Shown: positions 51,325 through 59,334 of the stretch, piece by piece
How positions within the stretch are numbered: position 1 is the first letter of the stretch
How the letters are laid out: every line of letters starts with the position of its first letter
Assembly (NCBI GenBank): GCA_047602185.1
Contig: JASGHY010000001.1
Span: 3,100,001 to 3,164,000 of the forward strand
Source: PMP191F sp047602185
GTDB taxonomy: Bacteria; Bacteroidota; Bacteroidia; Chitinophagales; Chitinophagaceae
Direction: 5' to 3'
Length of the DNA: 64,000 bases
Notes under the pieces: model-generated
What the model was told of the DNA's origin: nothing
Seen by the model: only the letters and a program-made list of their open reading frames with translations
Database searches by the model: none
Translations under genes and position numbers: made by a program

Positions 51325-51633
51325 TTATTTCTTCTTTTTAAACATTTCAAGCATCCTGTCCGTCACTACAAATCCGCCCACTACGTTCAGGGTACCTAAT
51401 ACCACGGCAAGAAACCCGAGGATCAATGCCACATAATTACCGCTTTCTGCTTTACCCATTACAATGATAGCACCAATGATCACTACGCCGTGAATGGCAT
51501 TAGCACCGCTCATCAGCGGGGTATGCAATACACCAGGCACATGTCCTATTACTTCTATACCAACAAAGATCATCAGTATCACGATGTAGATCATCTGTTG
51601 ATTGGCCGCTATCCAGTTTAATGCCGTTTCCAT
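51325..51633 (-). CDS. pntAB: NAD(P) transhydrogenase subunit alpha part 2
   Basis: A 102-residue membrane subunit that carries the first transmembrane helices of the transhydrogenase proton channel when the alpha subunit is split. Three helices (about 11-28, 47-65 and 69-90) include MIYIVILMIFVGIEVIGHVP, LHTPLMSGANAIHGVVIIGA and ALILGFLAVVLGTLNVVGGF, diagnostic of PntAB. A charged MLEMFKKKK tail ends the protein. It lies about 185 bp after pntAA. Confidence 0.94.
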   Translation of the reverse strand: METALNWIAANQQMIYIVILMIFVGIEVIGHVPGVLHTPLMSGANAIHGVVIIGAIIVMGKAESGNYVALILGFLAVVLGTLNVVGGFVVTDRMLEMFKKKK

Positions 51634-51817
51634 ATTTGTATAGATTGTAATTTTTTAAGTTGACTGATATAAGGTATAAAGTTTAATGGATAAGGTGGTC
51701 GTCGAATATATCACTTACATCCTTACCTCAAACATCCGTTATCTTGCCTTCAACATTCAGGATTCGATATTCAATATTTCCCCTACTTCCTCATTCCTTA
51801 TTTTTCATTTCTTATTC
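51634..51817. repeat. Word-repeat mosaic between pntAA and pntAB
   Basis: Contains an m9-like stretch (reversed, near 51663), an m5-like module (ttcaacattcaggattcgat, 51741-51780) and a cttcctcattccttatttttc word run (51785-51830) directly before the pntAA stop codon. This is an unusual gap within a normally compact operon. No gene was seen. Confidence 0.6.
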
Positions 51818-52924
51818 TTACTTCCCTACTTTTTCATTCACCACCGCTCCATCATGCGTAATACACGCACCCTTCACCAGGTCATCCTCCCAATTCAGGT
51901 AGAGAGCATTTTCTTTATTGGTCAACAGTTGTAAAAAGTTCAGAACGTTCTTGCCATACAATTTACTGGCATCAGAAGGCATCGAAGACGACAATGCAGA
52001 GTCGCCTATAATAGACACCCCATTATAGCGAACGGTCTCATTGTTCTTCGTCTGTTCAGTATTTCCTCCGGTAGCAGCAGCAAGATCAACAACTACTGAT
52101 CCTTTCCGCATATTGTCCAGCATTTCAGTAGTGATCAGTATGGGAGCTTTTTTGCCGGGTATCTGTGCAGTAGTAATTACAATATCAGCTTTCGCAATGC
52201 TTTCAGCAATCTTAGCTTTTTGCCTGCGTGCAAACTCTTCACTTTGCTCTACAGCGTATCCCCCTGCTTTGGAAGCATCAGCAGCACCGTCCACATCTAT
52301 GAATTTTCCACCCAGGCTCATTACTTCCTCCTTCACTGCAGGGCGTGTATCAAACACTTCCACCACTGCACCCAACCTGCGCGCAGTAGCAATAGCCTGT
52401 AGCCCGGCTACGCCGGCGCCTAATATCAATACTTTGGCAGGAGCAATACTTCCGGCCGCAGTCATAAACATGGGGAAATAGCGTGAATAAGAAGTAGCAG
52501 CCAGCAATACCGCTTTATATCCCGCGATATTAGCCTGCGAGCTTAACACATCCATACTTTGCGCACGCGTGGTACGTGGCAGCATATCAAGACTAAAAAC
52601 AGTAATACCCTGTTGAGCCCATTGCTGCATGGCAACTGCATTAAACAAAGGTTGATATACCCCTATTAATACCTTGCCCTGCAAACTACCTGCATCTGCA
52701 GGAGGATGAACAGCCAGCAACACTTCTGCACTGGCAATCACCTGCTGACGGCCCGCTACAGTAGCGCCTGCTTTAATATAATCTTCATCTGAACTGAAAG
52801 CCTTTTCTCCGGCACCCTGTTCTACAACAACAGTAATTCCTTTTTTTGTGAGCTGGGCAACTGATTCCGGTAAGAGAGACACTCTTGTTTCGAAGGATGG
52901 TTCTTTGAGTACGCCGATCGTCAT
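51818..52924 (-). CDS. pntAA: NAD(P) transhydrogenase subunit alpha part 1
   Basis: The soluble NAD(H)-binding domain (dI) of transhydrogenase, about 368 residues. Start ATG 52924 (MTIGVLKEPSFETRVSLLPE) matches the family; an upstream extension to 53038 does not. Motifs: GITVVVEQGAGEKAFSSDED, LSSQANIAGYKAVLLAA, KVLILGAGVAGLQAIATARR (Rossmann), VEVFDTRPAVKEEVMSLGGKF, QIPGKKAPILITTEML and VVDLAAATGGNTEQT. It is first in the split pnt operon. The divergent dipeptide epimerase gene starts 159 bp away. Confidence 0.95.
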   Translation of the reverse strand: MTIGVLKEPSFETRVSLLPESVAQLTKKGITVVVEQGAGEKAFSSDEDYIKAGATVAGRQQVIASAEVLLAVHPPADAGSLQGKVLIGVYQPLFNAVAMQQWAQQGITVFSLDMLPRTTRAQSMDVLSSQANIAGYKAVLLAATSYSRYFPMFMTAAGSIAPAKVLILGAGVAGLQAIATARRLGAVVEVFDTRPAVKEEVMSLGGKFIDVDGAADASKAGGYAVEQSEEFARRQKAKIAESIAKADIVITTAQIPGKKAPILITTEMLDNMRKGSVVVDLAAATGGNTEQTKNNETVRYNGVSIIGDSALSSSMPSDASKLYGKNVLNFLQLLTNKENALYLNWEDDLVKGACITHDGAVVNEKVGK

Positions 52925-53083
52925 AAACACTGGGGATTTGCAGATGATACCTCTTGGATAATTGAATCTGATAGTAAGATAGAAACTTTTGCTGACTTTG
53001 TATGAACCATCTGTAATTTTTAGTAGCGGAACAATCAAAATAAGTAACTTCCGAACTTTATCTAAGAATAACGTTATTGTGTT

Positions 53084-54181
53084 ATGAAAATTCTACACAC
53101 CGACATCTGGCAATTCAGCATTCCCATGCACCCGTTTACCATTGCAACCGGTACCATGCACTTTGCGCAAAATATTTTTATCAGGGTACATACTGACAAT
53201 GGGCTTTATGGCGTTGGCGAATGTTCTGCATTTCCCATGATAGTGGGTGAAACACAGGCAACCTGCTATGCAATGGCTAAAGACTTTGCAGCTATCTGGA
53301 AAGATAAAGATGCCACAGCCATTGAAGATCGCCTGCAGGAATTACACAGCTTTACCGCTTTTAATGCTACTATTAAAAGTGCTTTCGATATGGCGCTGTA
53401 TGATCTCGCAGCCAAAGCAGCGCAAAAACCACTGTACCAGTTATTGGGTGGCGCTCCCAAAGAACTTGAAACAGATCTCACCATTGGTATTGATACACCG
53501 GCCAACATGGCGAAAACAGCTGTTGAATTTATAAAGAACGGTGTCCGCATCATTAAAATAAAACTGGGCAAAAAAGCTACTGAAGATGTAGAACGTGTAA
53601 AACTGATCCGCGAAGCAGTAGGACCCGATATATTATTACGTATTGATGCCAACCAGGGCTGGAGTTATGAAGACGCCCTCTATGCATTAACAGCAATGGG
53701 GCCATTGAATGTTCAGTTCTGCGAACAACCTATGCGCCACTGGAACGATCATAAATTACCGGAACTGCGAAAAGCCTCTCCCATAAAGATCATGGCAGAT
53801 GAAAGCGTTTTCAATCACCATGACGCCAAACGTCTTATCAATGCAGATGCCTGTGATTATGTAAACATCAAGTTTGCCAAATCAGGGGGCATTCATGAAG
53901 CAATAAAGATCAATAATGTTTGCGCAGAGCACAATATTCCCTGTATGATGGGCGGCATGCTGGAAAGTCGCGTAGCACTAACAGCCTTTGCCCATTTTGC
54001 ACTGGCACATTCCAATGTAAAATTCTACGATATGGACACCTGCATGCTGGGTCATAAGCTCGACCCTGTTACCGGTGGTGTACAATACAAAGGCTTTTTC
54101 CTGGAAGTACCTTCAGCGCCGGGTATTGGTGCTGATGCAGACGAAGAGTTCCTGAAAACCTTAGAGGGTACAAGAGTATAA
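53084..54181 (+). CDS. Dipeptide epimerase (L-Ala-D/L-Glu epimerase-like, enolase superfamily)
   Basis: A 365-residue enolase-superfamily enzyme. L-Ala-D/L-Glu epimerases interconvert the stereochemistry of murein-derived dipeptides. The capping domain is N-terminal. Catalytic KxK is RIIKIKLGKK (about 159-168), the metal ligands are in LLRIDANQGWSY, FCEQPM and IMADESVFN, and the second acid/base Lys is in NIKFAKSGGIHEA. The C-terminal DMDTCMLG matches the DxD that binds the dipeptide amino group, supporting dipeptide rather than muconate substrates. Exact dipeptide preference cannot be read from the sequence. It could feed peptidoglycan recycling together with murQ and the NamZ-like protein. 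Confidence 0.88.
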   Translation: MKILHTDIWQFSIPMHPFTIATGTMHFAQNIFIRVHTDNGLYGVGECSAFPMIVGETQATCYAMAKDFAAIWKDKDATAIEDRLQELHSFTAFNATIKSAFDMALYDLAAKAAQKPLYQLLGGAPKELETDLTIGIDTPANMAKTAVEFIKNGVRIIKIKLGKKATEDVERVKLIREAVGPDILLRIDANQGWSYEDALYALTAMGPLNVQFCEQPMRHWNDHKLPELRKASPIKIMADESVFNHHDAKRLINADACDYVNIKFAKSGGIHEAIKINNVCAEHNIPCMMGGMLESRVALTAFAHFALAHSNVKFYDMDTCMLGHKLDPVTGGVQYKGFFLEVPSAPGIGADADEEFLKTLEGTRV

Positions 54182-54217
54182 TGTGTAGATTAGCGAATGT
54201 GCAAATAATGCTTTTGT

Positions 54218-54252
54218 GATTGTTTGATGCTCACTCAAACCATCAAACAATC
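54218..54252. other. Perfect 12-bp hairpin
   Basis: Stem gattgtttgatg / catcaaacaatc with an 11-base loop, about 40 bp after the dipeptide epimerase stop codon and upstream of the thioesterase promoter. No T run follows, so termination is uncertain. The same catcaa / caatcaaacaat words recur near 63061-63100. Confidence 0.55.
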
Positions 54253-54285
54253 GGGCCATCCGGCCATCTTTCAGCACCTTTTAAT

Positions 54286-54321
54286 TTTGCATATTAATCG
54301 CTCATTACTTCCCTATCTTTG
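54286..54321 (+). promoter_or_regulatory. Promoter of the acyl-CoA thioesterase gene
   Basis: A perfect TAnnTTTG box (TATCTTTG, 54314-54321) has a TTTG at 54286-54289 upstream, with a 24-bp spacing slightly above the usual 19-23. Fifteen bases separate the box from the ATG at 54337, so the leader should be about ten bases. Confidence 0.55.
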
Positions 54322-54336
54322 CGCAAAATTCAGCAA

Positions 54337-54858
54337 ATGTCTCAGCAGGCAAAACACGCTTCCGAATCTTCAGTGATCATGACCGAACTGGTACTTCCCA
54401 ACGATACCAATACTTTTGGTAACCTGATGGGGGGCCGACTGATGTACTGGATGGATATTGCGGCAGCGCTGTCTGCACAAAAACATTGTAACCTGCCTGT
54501 TGTTACAGCTTCAGTAGATAATATCTCCTTCGAAAATCCCATCAAACTGGGTAATGTAGTACATATTGAAGCAAGGGTTTCCCGTGCCTTCACATCATCT
54601 ATGGAAGTACACATGAAAGTGTGGGGTGAGGATGCTATTAAAAAGCACAAATACAAAAGCAACGAAGCCTATTATACATTCGTAGCACTCGACACAGAAG
54701 GCAAATCGAGCCCTGTCCCTCCTATTGTTCCCGTTACAGACGACGAAAAGATCCTCTTTGAAGGCGCCTTACGCAGAAGACAGATCCGTTTAATACTTGG
54801 TGGAAAAATGAAACCCGACGACGCTACAGAATTAAAAGCGCTGTTCTTTAAAGATTAG
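54337..54858 (+). CDS. Acyl-CoA thioesterase (hotdog fold)
   Basis: About 173 residues; ATG 54337 (MSQQAKHASESSVIMTELVL) is chosen because the alternative TTG start at 54319 overlaps the -7 box. The HotDog ACOT domain shows LPNDTNTFGNLMGGRLMYWM with Asn and Asp of the active site (GNLMGG...MD), DNISFENPIKLGNVVHIEAR and VWGEDA. Resembles YciA/BACH-type broad-range acyl-CoA hydrolases, which are hexameric. The physiological substrate is not evident. It stands alone. Confidence 0.9.
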   Translation: MSQQAKHASESSVIMTELVLPNDTNTFGNLMGGRLMYWMDIAAALSAQKHCNLPVVTASVDNISFENPIKLGNVVHIEARVSRAFTSSMEVHMKVWGEDAIKKHKYKSNEAYYTFVALDTEGKSSPVPPIVPVTDDEKILFEGALRRRQIRLILGGKMKPDDATELKALFFKD

Positions 54859-55187
54859 TGATTGTCGTGAGGACGGTTCCGGGTTGAATCCGTGAATCGT
54901 GAGTCGTCAGTCGTGAGTGGAGCTTTCGGATAATAGATGCTTGATACTGGATAAGAAGCCTGGAATCTGTACCTGCAACTTGAGATCGGAACAACTGCAA
55001 ACTGCCAATTGCCAACTTTCCTCCTGTCTTTCCCTTCGAAATTCGATATTCAAAATTTGACATTCAATATTTCCGCCTTCCGTACTTCGTACTTCTTATT
55101 TCGTATTTGTTTTCCTTGTGCCTTACTTATAACCTACAACTTAAAACTTATAACCGCGTTAGGCGTTCAGCATCCCCAATTCTCAAA
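54859..55187. repeat. Intergenic word-repeat mosaic
   Basis: Between the convergent thioesterase and PlsC-like genes. Order: m1 (54890-54920), an agctttcggataatagatgc stretch, m3 (54991-55018), m5 (55036-55075), m6 (55080-55110), m8 (55113-55125), m9 (55128-55152), m4 (55155-55172) and an m10 fragment (ttctcaaatta). Positions 54881-54952 recur as a direct near-copy at 59525-59589. No gene was seen. Confidence 0.75.
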
Positions 55188-55958
55188 TTAAACAACCGGC
55201 GTTTTCCAATGATGTGCGCCCTTCATCATATAAGGTTTACTTTGCTCAATAGCATCCATTACGGTAGCTAAGATCTCTTCGGCAGGAGCATCGTAATCTA
55301 TCTCTAAAGGTGGTTTAAATGTTACAGTAAGCAAAGTGCCTTTCTTTTTCAGCTTCAGTCCCTTTTTATTAAAGGCACGCCAAAAACCGCTGATCACAAC
55401 AGGGATCACAATTGGCTTACTTAGCTTAATGATATAGGCAGTTCCTTTACGCCCCGGGGCAAAAGGCTTGGTAGTTCCCTGCGGAAAAGTGATCACCCAG
55501 TTATTATCCAGTGCACGGGCAATTTTACGTGTATCAGAAGGGTCCAGTCCTTTTCGTGTTTCAGAACCTTCCGGTCTCCACGTTCTTTTCACGGTAAGTG
55601 CACCCGCCAGGGTAAACAAACGGCTTACCCAACTGCCGTTCATCGTTTCTTCAGCAGCTACATAATACACATTTGTAAAAGGATTGAGCAGGTAATAAGG
55701 AACACCCAGTTTATTCCTTTTGCGCCATTTTATAGCACAGAAAATATGCAGGAAGGTAATAACGTCAGCAAAGTAAGTCTGGTGATTACTGACAAACAAT
55801 ACGTTTTTCTTCGGAAGATCTTCCAGGTGTTCGGTACCGGATATCTTCAGTTTATTGATGACCGCAAGGCCAGGATAAGATACGGCGCCAACCACCATAT
55901 ATACCAGCTTGCGTACAATACTGATTTTTTTCAATCGTTCACGAAACGAACTCATCAA
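55188..55958 (-). CDS. 1-acyl-glycerol-3-phosphate acyltransferase (PlsC)-like protein
   Basis: A 256-residue membrane-associated lysophospholipid acyltransferase. Motif I reads FVSNHQTYFADVITF, which is H-x5-D instead of the usual H-x4-D. Motif III reads TFPQGTTKPFAPGRKGTAY, with Gln in place of the Glu of FPEGTR. Other features (GTEHLEDLPKKNVLFVSNHQ, IVIPVVISGFWRAFNKKG) fit the LPLAT superfamily. These changes may define a Bacteroidota branch with another acyl acceptor (for example aminolipids), or reflect reduced activity. An N-terminal hydrophobic stretch (LVYMVVGAVSYPGLAVI) anchors it. It probably acts in phospholipid or aminolipid synthesis. Confidence 0.82.
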   Translation of the reverse strand: MMSSFRERLKKISIVRKLVYMVVGAVSYPGLAVINKLKISGTEHLEDLPKKNVLFVSNHQTYFADVITFLHIFCAIKWRKRNKLGVPYYLLNPFTNVYYVAAEETMNGSWVSRLFTLAGALTVKRTWRPEGSETRKGLDPSDTRKIARALDNNWVITFPQGTTKPFAPGRKGTAYIIKLSKPIVIPVVISGFWRAFNKKGLKLKKKGTLLTVTFKPPLEIDYDAPAEEILATVMDAIEQSKPYMMKGAHHWKTPVV

Positions 55959-56075
55959 TTACTACTTTTCAGAATCAAATTGCGCCGAAATTAAGGAAAT
56001 GTTAATTACAATGGGTTACTATTTCCGGTTTATGTAATCAATCTCAACCGTTCATCCATGTAAAAAACAATTTGT

Positions 56076-56855
56076 ATGAAAGCATTTACCCACACATTGA
56101 AACAGTATGTTAAAAGAGCAGCTATATTTCCCAAACAATCAATTTTAAAATTAGTTGCTGCCACAGCATTATTAATTACCGCCGGTGCGGCTTCAGCACA
56201 GGCTGTAAACAATCCATATCCCAAAACGATTACCGTAAACGGAAGCGCCCAGATCTCAATAATACCAGACGAGATCTATGTAATTGTTGATCTGAAAGAG
56301 TATGACAAAAAAGGCTCCGGCAAGATCAGCATCGACAAGATCAAAGCAGCATTCCTTGAAAATTGCCGCAGCATAGGCTTGCCCGATTCAACAATTACCA
56401 TAGCATCCTACGAAGGTTACAATGGCAACCCCTGGATCACCAAAAAGAAAAAGAAAGAAGAAATGTATGCATCTATCTCCTACCAGGTAAAATTCAGTAA
56501 CAGCAAAAAGATTGACGAGCTGGTAGAAAAACTGGATGATGACGCTACACAGAATTTCCGTATCGACAGAACATCACACAGCAAAATACAGGAGTATCGT
56601 CAGCAACTGAAGCTCCAGGCCATTAAAGCAGCCAAAGAAAAAGCGGTAGCCCTGGCAGCAGCTATTGATGAAAAAGCAGGAGAAGCCATTACCATTACCG
56701 AACCACAGGAAGTACAGGTACAGCCTTATTACCAGCAAAGGGTAATGACTGCAAACTTTATTGGAGGCGATTTTAATAAAAGCGAAGAGCCAGCCATCGA
56801 CTTCAAAAAGATAACCCTGAAGTTCGAGATCAACGTTGTATTTGCTTTGAAATAA
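56076..56855 (+). CDS. SIMPL domain-containing exported protein
   Basis: A 259-residue protein of the SIMPL/DUF541 (BP26/OMP28-like) family. The N-terminal basic region and hydrophobic segment (LVAATALLITAGAASAQA, about 27-44) form a signal peptide. The SIMPL domain begins KTITVNGSAQISIIPDEIYV and contains YASISYQVKFSNSKKIDELV, AIKAAKEKAVALAAAIDEKA and the end KKITLKFEINVVFAL. Family members form octameric periplasmic rings in Brucella BP26; function in Bacteroidota is unknown. It has about 115 bp upstream and no obvious partner gene. Confidence 0.88.
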   Translation: MKAFTHTLKQYVKRAAIFPKQSILKLVAATALLITAGAASAQAVNNPYPKTITVNGSAQISIIPDEIYVIVDLKEYDKKGSGKISIDKIKAAFLENCRSIGLPDSTITIASYEGYNGNPWITKKKKKEEMYASISYQVKFSNSKKIDELVEKLDDDATQNFRIDRTSHSKIQEYRQQLKLQAIKAAKEKAVALAAAIDEKAGEAITITEPQEVQVQPYYQQRVMTANFIGGDFNKSEEPAIDFKKITLKFEINVVFALK

Positions 56856-56924
56856 ACTTACACTGTGAGTTGTGAGCTTGTATTTGCTCACAGCTCACAG
56901 CTCTAGGCCCGTAGCTTAATATAA
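56856..56924. repeat. Short m2-type word module
   Basis: A gagttgtgagcttg / tgctcacagctcacagctct repeat (56866-56903) made of gctca words lies between the convergent SIMPL and MqnP/UbiA-like genes. It could fold as a hairpin (gtgagc / gctcac) and serve as a weak terminator. Confidence 0.5.
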
Positions 56925-57848
56925 TTACTGCACAAAAATATCAGCGATCACAAACACGGCAAATACCACGGAAGCAATGCCATTCGCAGTCATAAAAGCA
57001 AGATTTACACGACGCAGATCACCGGGCTTCACGATAGAATGCTGGTAAATAAGCATGCCTGCAAAAACAGCTACACCAGCCCAATAAAGCCAATGAAAAC
57101 CGCCCTGGATACCCGCCAGTATTACACAGGCAGCACTCAGTACATGAAGGAGTTCTGAAACACGCAATGCCTTTGCTTTACCCAGCCAGGATGGCATAGA
57201 ATACAACTTCTGACTTTTATCAAACTCTTCATCCTGCAAAGCATAGATAATATCAAAGCCACTTACCCAGAATATTACTGCAAAAGAAAACAGTACAGGC
57301 AATATTGCAAACTCACCCGTAACAGCAAGATAAGCACCTATGGGAGCCAGTGATAAACCTACACCCAGTACAAGGTGACACAAAGGAGTAAAACGTTTGG
57401 TATAACTGTAGAAGAGAATTACAAACAAAGCAACAGGCGATAACAAAAAGCAAATGCGGTTTATAAACCAGGTACAGGCTATAAACAACAGGCAGTTTAT
57501 AATTATAAAGGTCAGTACCTTATCAGCTTTCAATATACCTGCAGGAATTTCACGGATAGCAGTACGGGGATTCAGCGCATCAAACTTCGCGTCGAGCCAG
57601 CGGTTAAAAGCCATTGCAGCGCTACGTGCAAACACCATACAGAGAACAACCAGGCCGAATTTCAAAGCAATTTCCTGCCATGGAGAGAAATTAGAAAGCG
57701 GATATTTCCACCCTATTGCTGAGTTAAGGTTACGTATTGGCAACACCCCTTGATATAAGCCAACGAAAAAACCAATGATAGCAAAAGGCATAGCAAAGAT
57801 GGTATGCGAAAACTTAATAAGCGATAAATAGTTCTTAACTGTTCCCAT
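56925..57848 (-). CDS. UbiA-family polyprenyltransferase (MqnP/UbiA-like)
   Basis: About 307 residues and eight or nine helices. Prenylates an aromatic acceptor in quinone synthesis. The prenyl-diphosphate motifs are FNRWLDAKFDALNPRT (NxxxDxxxD, first Asp-rich) and GFDIIYALQDEEFDKSQ (DxxxxxxxDxxxD, second). The start is ATG 57848 (MGTVKNYLSLIKFSHTIFAM); a longer frame to 57998 runs into the next gene. Annotations usually call this 4-hydroxybenzoate octaprenyltransferase; in Bacteroidota using the futalosine menaquinone route the likelier role is MqnP. It lies 4 bp after the DUF1444-like gene, so co-translation is probable. Confidence 0.88.
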   Translation of the reverse strand: MGTVKNYLSLIKFSHTIFAMPFAIIGFFVGLYQGVLPIRNLNSAIGWKYPLSNFSPWQEIALKFGLVVLCMVFARSAAMAFNRWLDAKFDALNPRTAIREIPAGILKADKVLTFIIINCLLFIACTWFINRICFLLSPVALFVILFYSYTKRFTPLCHLVLGVGLSLAPIGAYLAVTGEFAILPVLFSFAVIFWVSGFDIIYALQDEEFDKSQKLYSMPSWLGKAKALRVSELLHVLSAACVILAGIQGGFHWLYWAGVAVFAGMLIYQHSIVKPGDLRRVNLAFMTANGIASVVFAVFVIADIFVQ

Positions 57849-57852
57849 GTTA

Positions 57853-58779
57853 TTATGTTGATGCCAGTAACTGTGCCAGCGCCGCCGGCATAGCGATTGA
57901 CGTATATCCGTTGGCAACCGGCTTTTTAATGAATTCCTGGATCCTGCCCCGGTAATACCAGTAAATATCTGGTGTAATATTACCGGGATTCTGTTCAAAA
58001 AACTGCTTTGCCAGTGGTGCCAGTATTTCTACCTGCTGCATTACCATGTTACTTACCACCGGCGACGCAAAGGTAACACCTTTCGTGGGTATAGTGATAA
58101 TGGAGCCATAAAGGCCCTGTGCAAACTCCGCATTGCGTTCCAGTTCTATCATTTTTACGGCAGAGAAGTCACCGCTGAAAAAAGAATAGATCTCCAGCCC
58201 GTTCTCCCCTTCCATTTTATGGACCGTTACCTCTTCACGGGCTATATTCGCAAAAGCCTCTTCAAACAAAACAGTTTCCTCTTTTTGCCAGTCCTTTACA
58301 TCATCATGGCTTAAAAAACGGAACTGGCCATCATAATCAAAGACCAGCACGGTACAGGTTCCAGGGAAATCCCTTCTGATCACCAGGCCACGTGCAAATT
58401 CATATTCCAGGATGGCTTCCGGCTTTATCAATACTTTAATATGAGGACGTGCATGTTCAAAATCAGTGAAGAAAAAACGATAGGCCTTATCTGCAAAATT
58501 AACCTTGTTAAAATGCGTATAGATCAGCGACTCCCAATCAGTTTCCGGTGCTGCGGCCACCATGCGCACAAGATTATCAAGTCCGTATTTCAATTCTTTC
58601 TGGTCTTCATCCTGAACGGTAAGTATCCCGTCTTTCAATGACAACACCTGCTCCCCTTTATCAGCAAAATAATTCAATACCAGCCCGATCATTTTCTCAT
58701 AGGCAGGTTGCTCCAGCAAATGTTGAAACTCGGTCGGTATCATCAATTCAATCGCTCTATCACCGGGCATATCAGCCAT
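57853..58779 (-). CDS. DUF1444-like protein of unknown function
   Basis: A 308-residue cytoplasmic protein. The order of motifs resembles Bacillus YtpQ (DUF1444): a central TVLVFDYDGQFRFLSHDDVK, then VLFEEAFANIAREEVTVHKM, and a C-terminal YGSIITIPTKGVTFASPVVS, KQFFEQNPGNITPDIYWYYR and FIKKPVANG. The similarity was judged from memory, so the assignment is moderate. No signal peptide or transmembrane helix is present. It is sandwiched between the TrmH-like gene (1 bp apart) and the MqnP/UbiA-like gene (4 bp apart) in one operon. Confidence 0.6.
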   Translation of the reverse strand: MADMPGDRAIELMIPTEFQHLLEQPAYEKMIGLVLNYFADKGEQVLSLKDGILTVQDEDQKELKYGLDNLVRMVAAAPETDWESLIYTHFNKVNFADKAYRFFFTDFEHARPHIKVLIKPEAILEYEFARGLVIRRDFPGTCTVLVFDYDGQFRFLSHDDVKDWQKEETVLFEEAFANIAREEVTVHKMEGENGLEIYSFFSGDFSAVKMIELERNAEFAQGLYGSIITIPTKGVTFASPVVSNMVMQQVEILAPLAKQFFEQNPGNITPDIYWYYRGRIQEFIKKPVANGYTSIAMPAALAQLLAST

Positions 58780-58780
58780 T

Positions 58781-59314
58781 TTATACTATTCTGTATTGTT
58801 TAAACAATTCCCACAACACGATCCCTGCAGCCACAGAAATATTCAGAGAATGTTTCATTCCAAGCTGGGGTATCTCAATACAACCATCACACATACCAAT
58901 CACCTCTGCATCCACACCACTCACTTCATTACCAAATACAACAGCCAGTTTAGGATATTGTTTTATATCGAAATTATTCAATGCAATGCTGCTCTCCACC
59001 TGCTCGATGGCAAAAACCTGGTACCCTTCCGCCTTCAATTGCTCTACGGCCTCTTTGGTAGTGCCTGTATATTTCCAGTTCACCGTTTCTGTAGCGCCCA
59101 ATGCTGTTTTATGAATATCACGATGTGGTGGCTGCGGCGTATAACCACACAGGTACATACCTTCCAGTAAAAAAGCATCAGATGTACGAAATACACTCCC
59201 TACATTATGCATACTGCGGATATTATCAAGCACCACTACAATCGGCGTCTTATCAGCTTCCCGGAATTCATCCACTGTTTTCCGGTTCAGTTCGTCCATA
59301 CTCAGTTTACGCAT
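58781..59314 (-). CDS. TrmH/SpoU-family RNA 2'-O-ribose methyltransferase
   Basis: About 177 residues, the short SPOUT-domain form. Start ATG 59314 (MRKLSMDELNRKTVDEFREA); a frame extending to 59392 reads through m10 repeat sequence and is not real. Motifs: VVVLDNIRSMHNVGSVFRTS (motif 1 with Arg/Asn), LAVVFGNEVSGVDAEVIGMC (motif 2) and IPQLGMKHSLNISVAAGIVL (motif 3, trefoil knot). It probably methylates a tRNA or rRNA ribose; which position cannot be inferred. It heads an operon with the DUF1444-like and MqnP/UbiA-like genes and has an apparent leaderless promoter at 59319. Confidence 0.9.
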   Translation of the reverse strand: MRKLSMDELNRKTVDEFREADKTPIVVVLDNIRSMHNVGSVFRTSDAFLLEGMYLCGYTPQPPHRDIHKTALGATETVNWKYTGTTKEAVEQLKAEGYQVFAIEQVESSIALNNFDIKQYPKLAVVFGNEVSGVDAEVIGMCDGCIEIPQLGMKHSLNISVAAGIVLWELFKQYRIV

Positions 59315-59318
59315 ATTG

Positions 59319-59326
59319 CGAAGATA
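59319..59326 (-). promoter_or_regulatory. -7 box of the TrmH-like operon, leaderless type
   Basis: TATCTTCG on the minus strand, followed by caat and the ATG at 59314. This is the same layout as the PaiB-like gene (TATCTTCG, four bases, ATG). Confidence 0.5.
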
Positions 59327-59334
59327 GGTAGGAG

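Noticed and set aside
56860..56924. tRNA-like stretch (gtagctta / gctcacagctc)
   Set aside because: It is an m2-type gctca word repeat; no cloverleaf or anticodon arm could be drawn.
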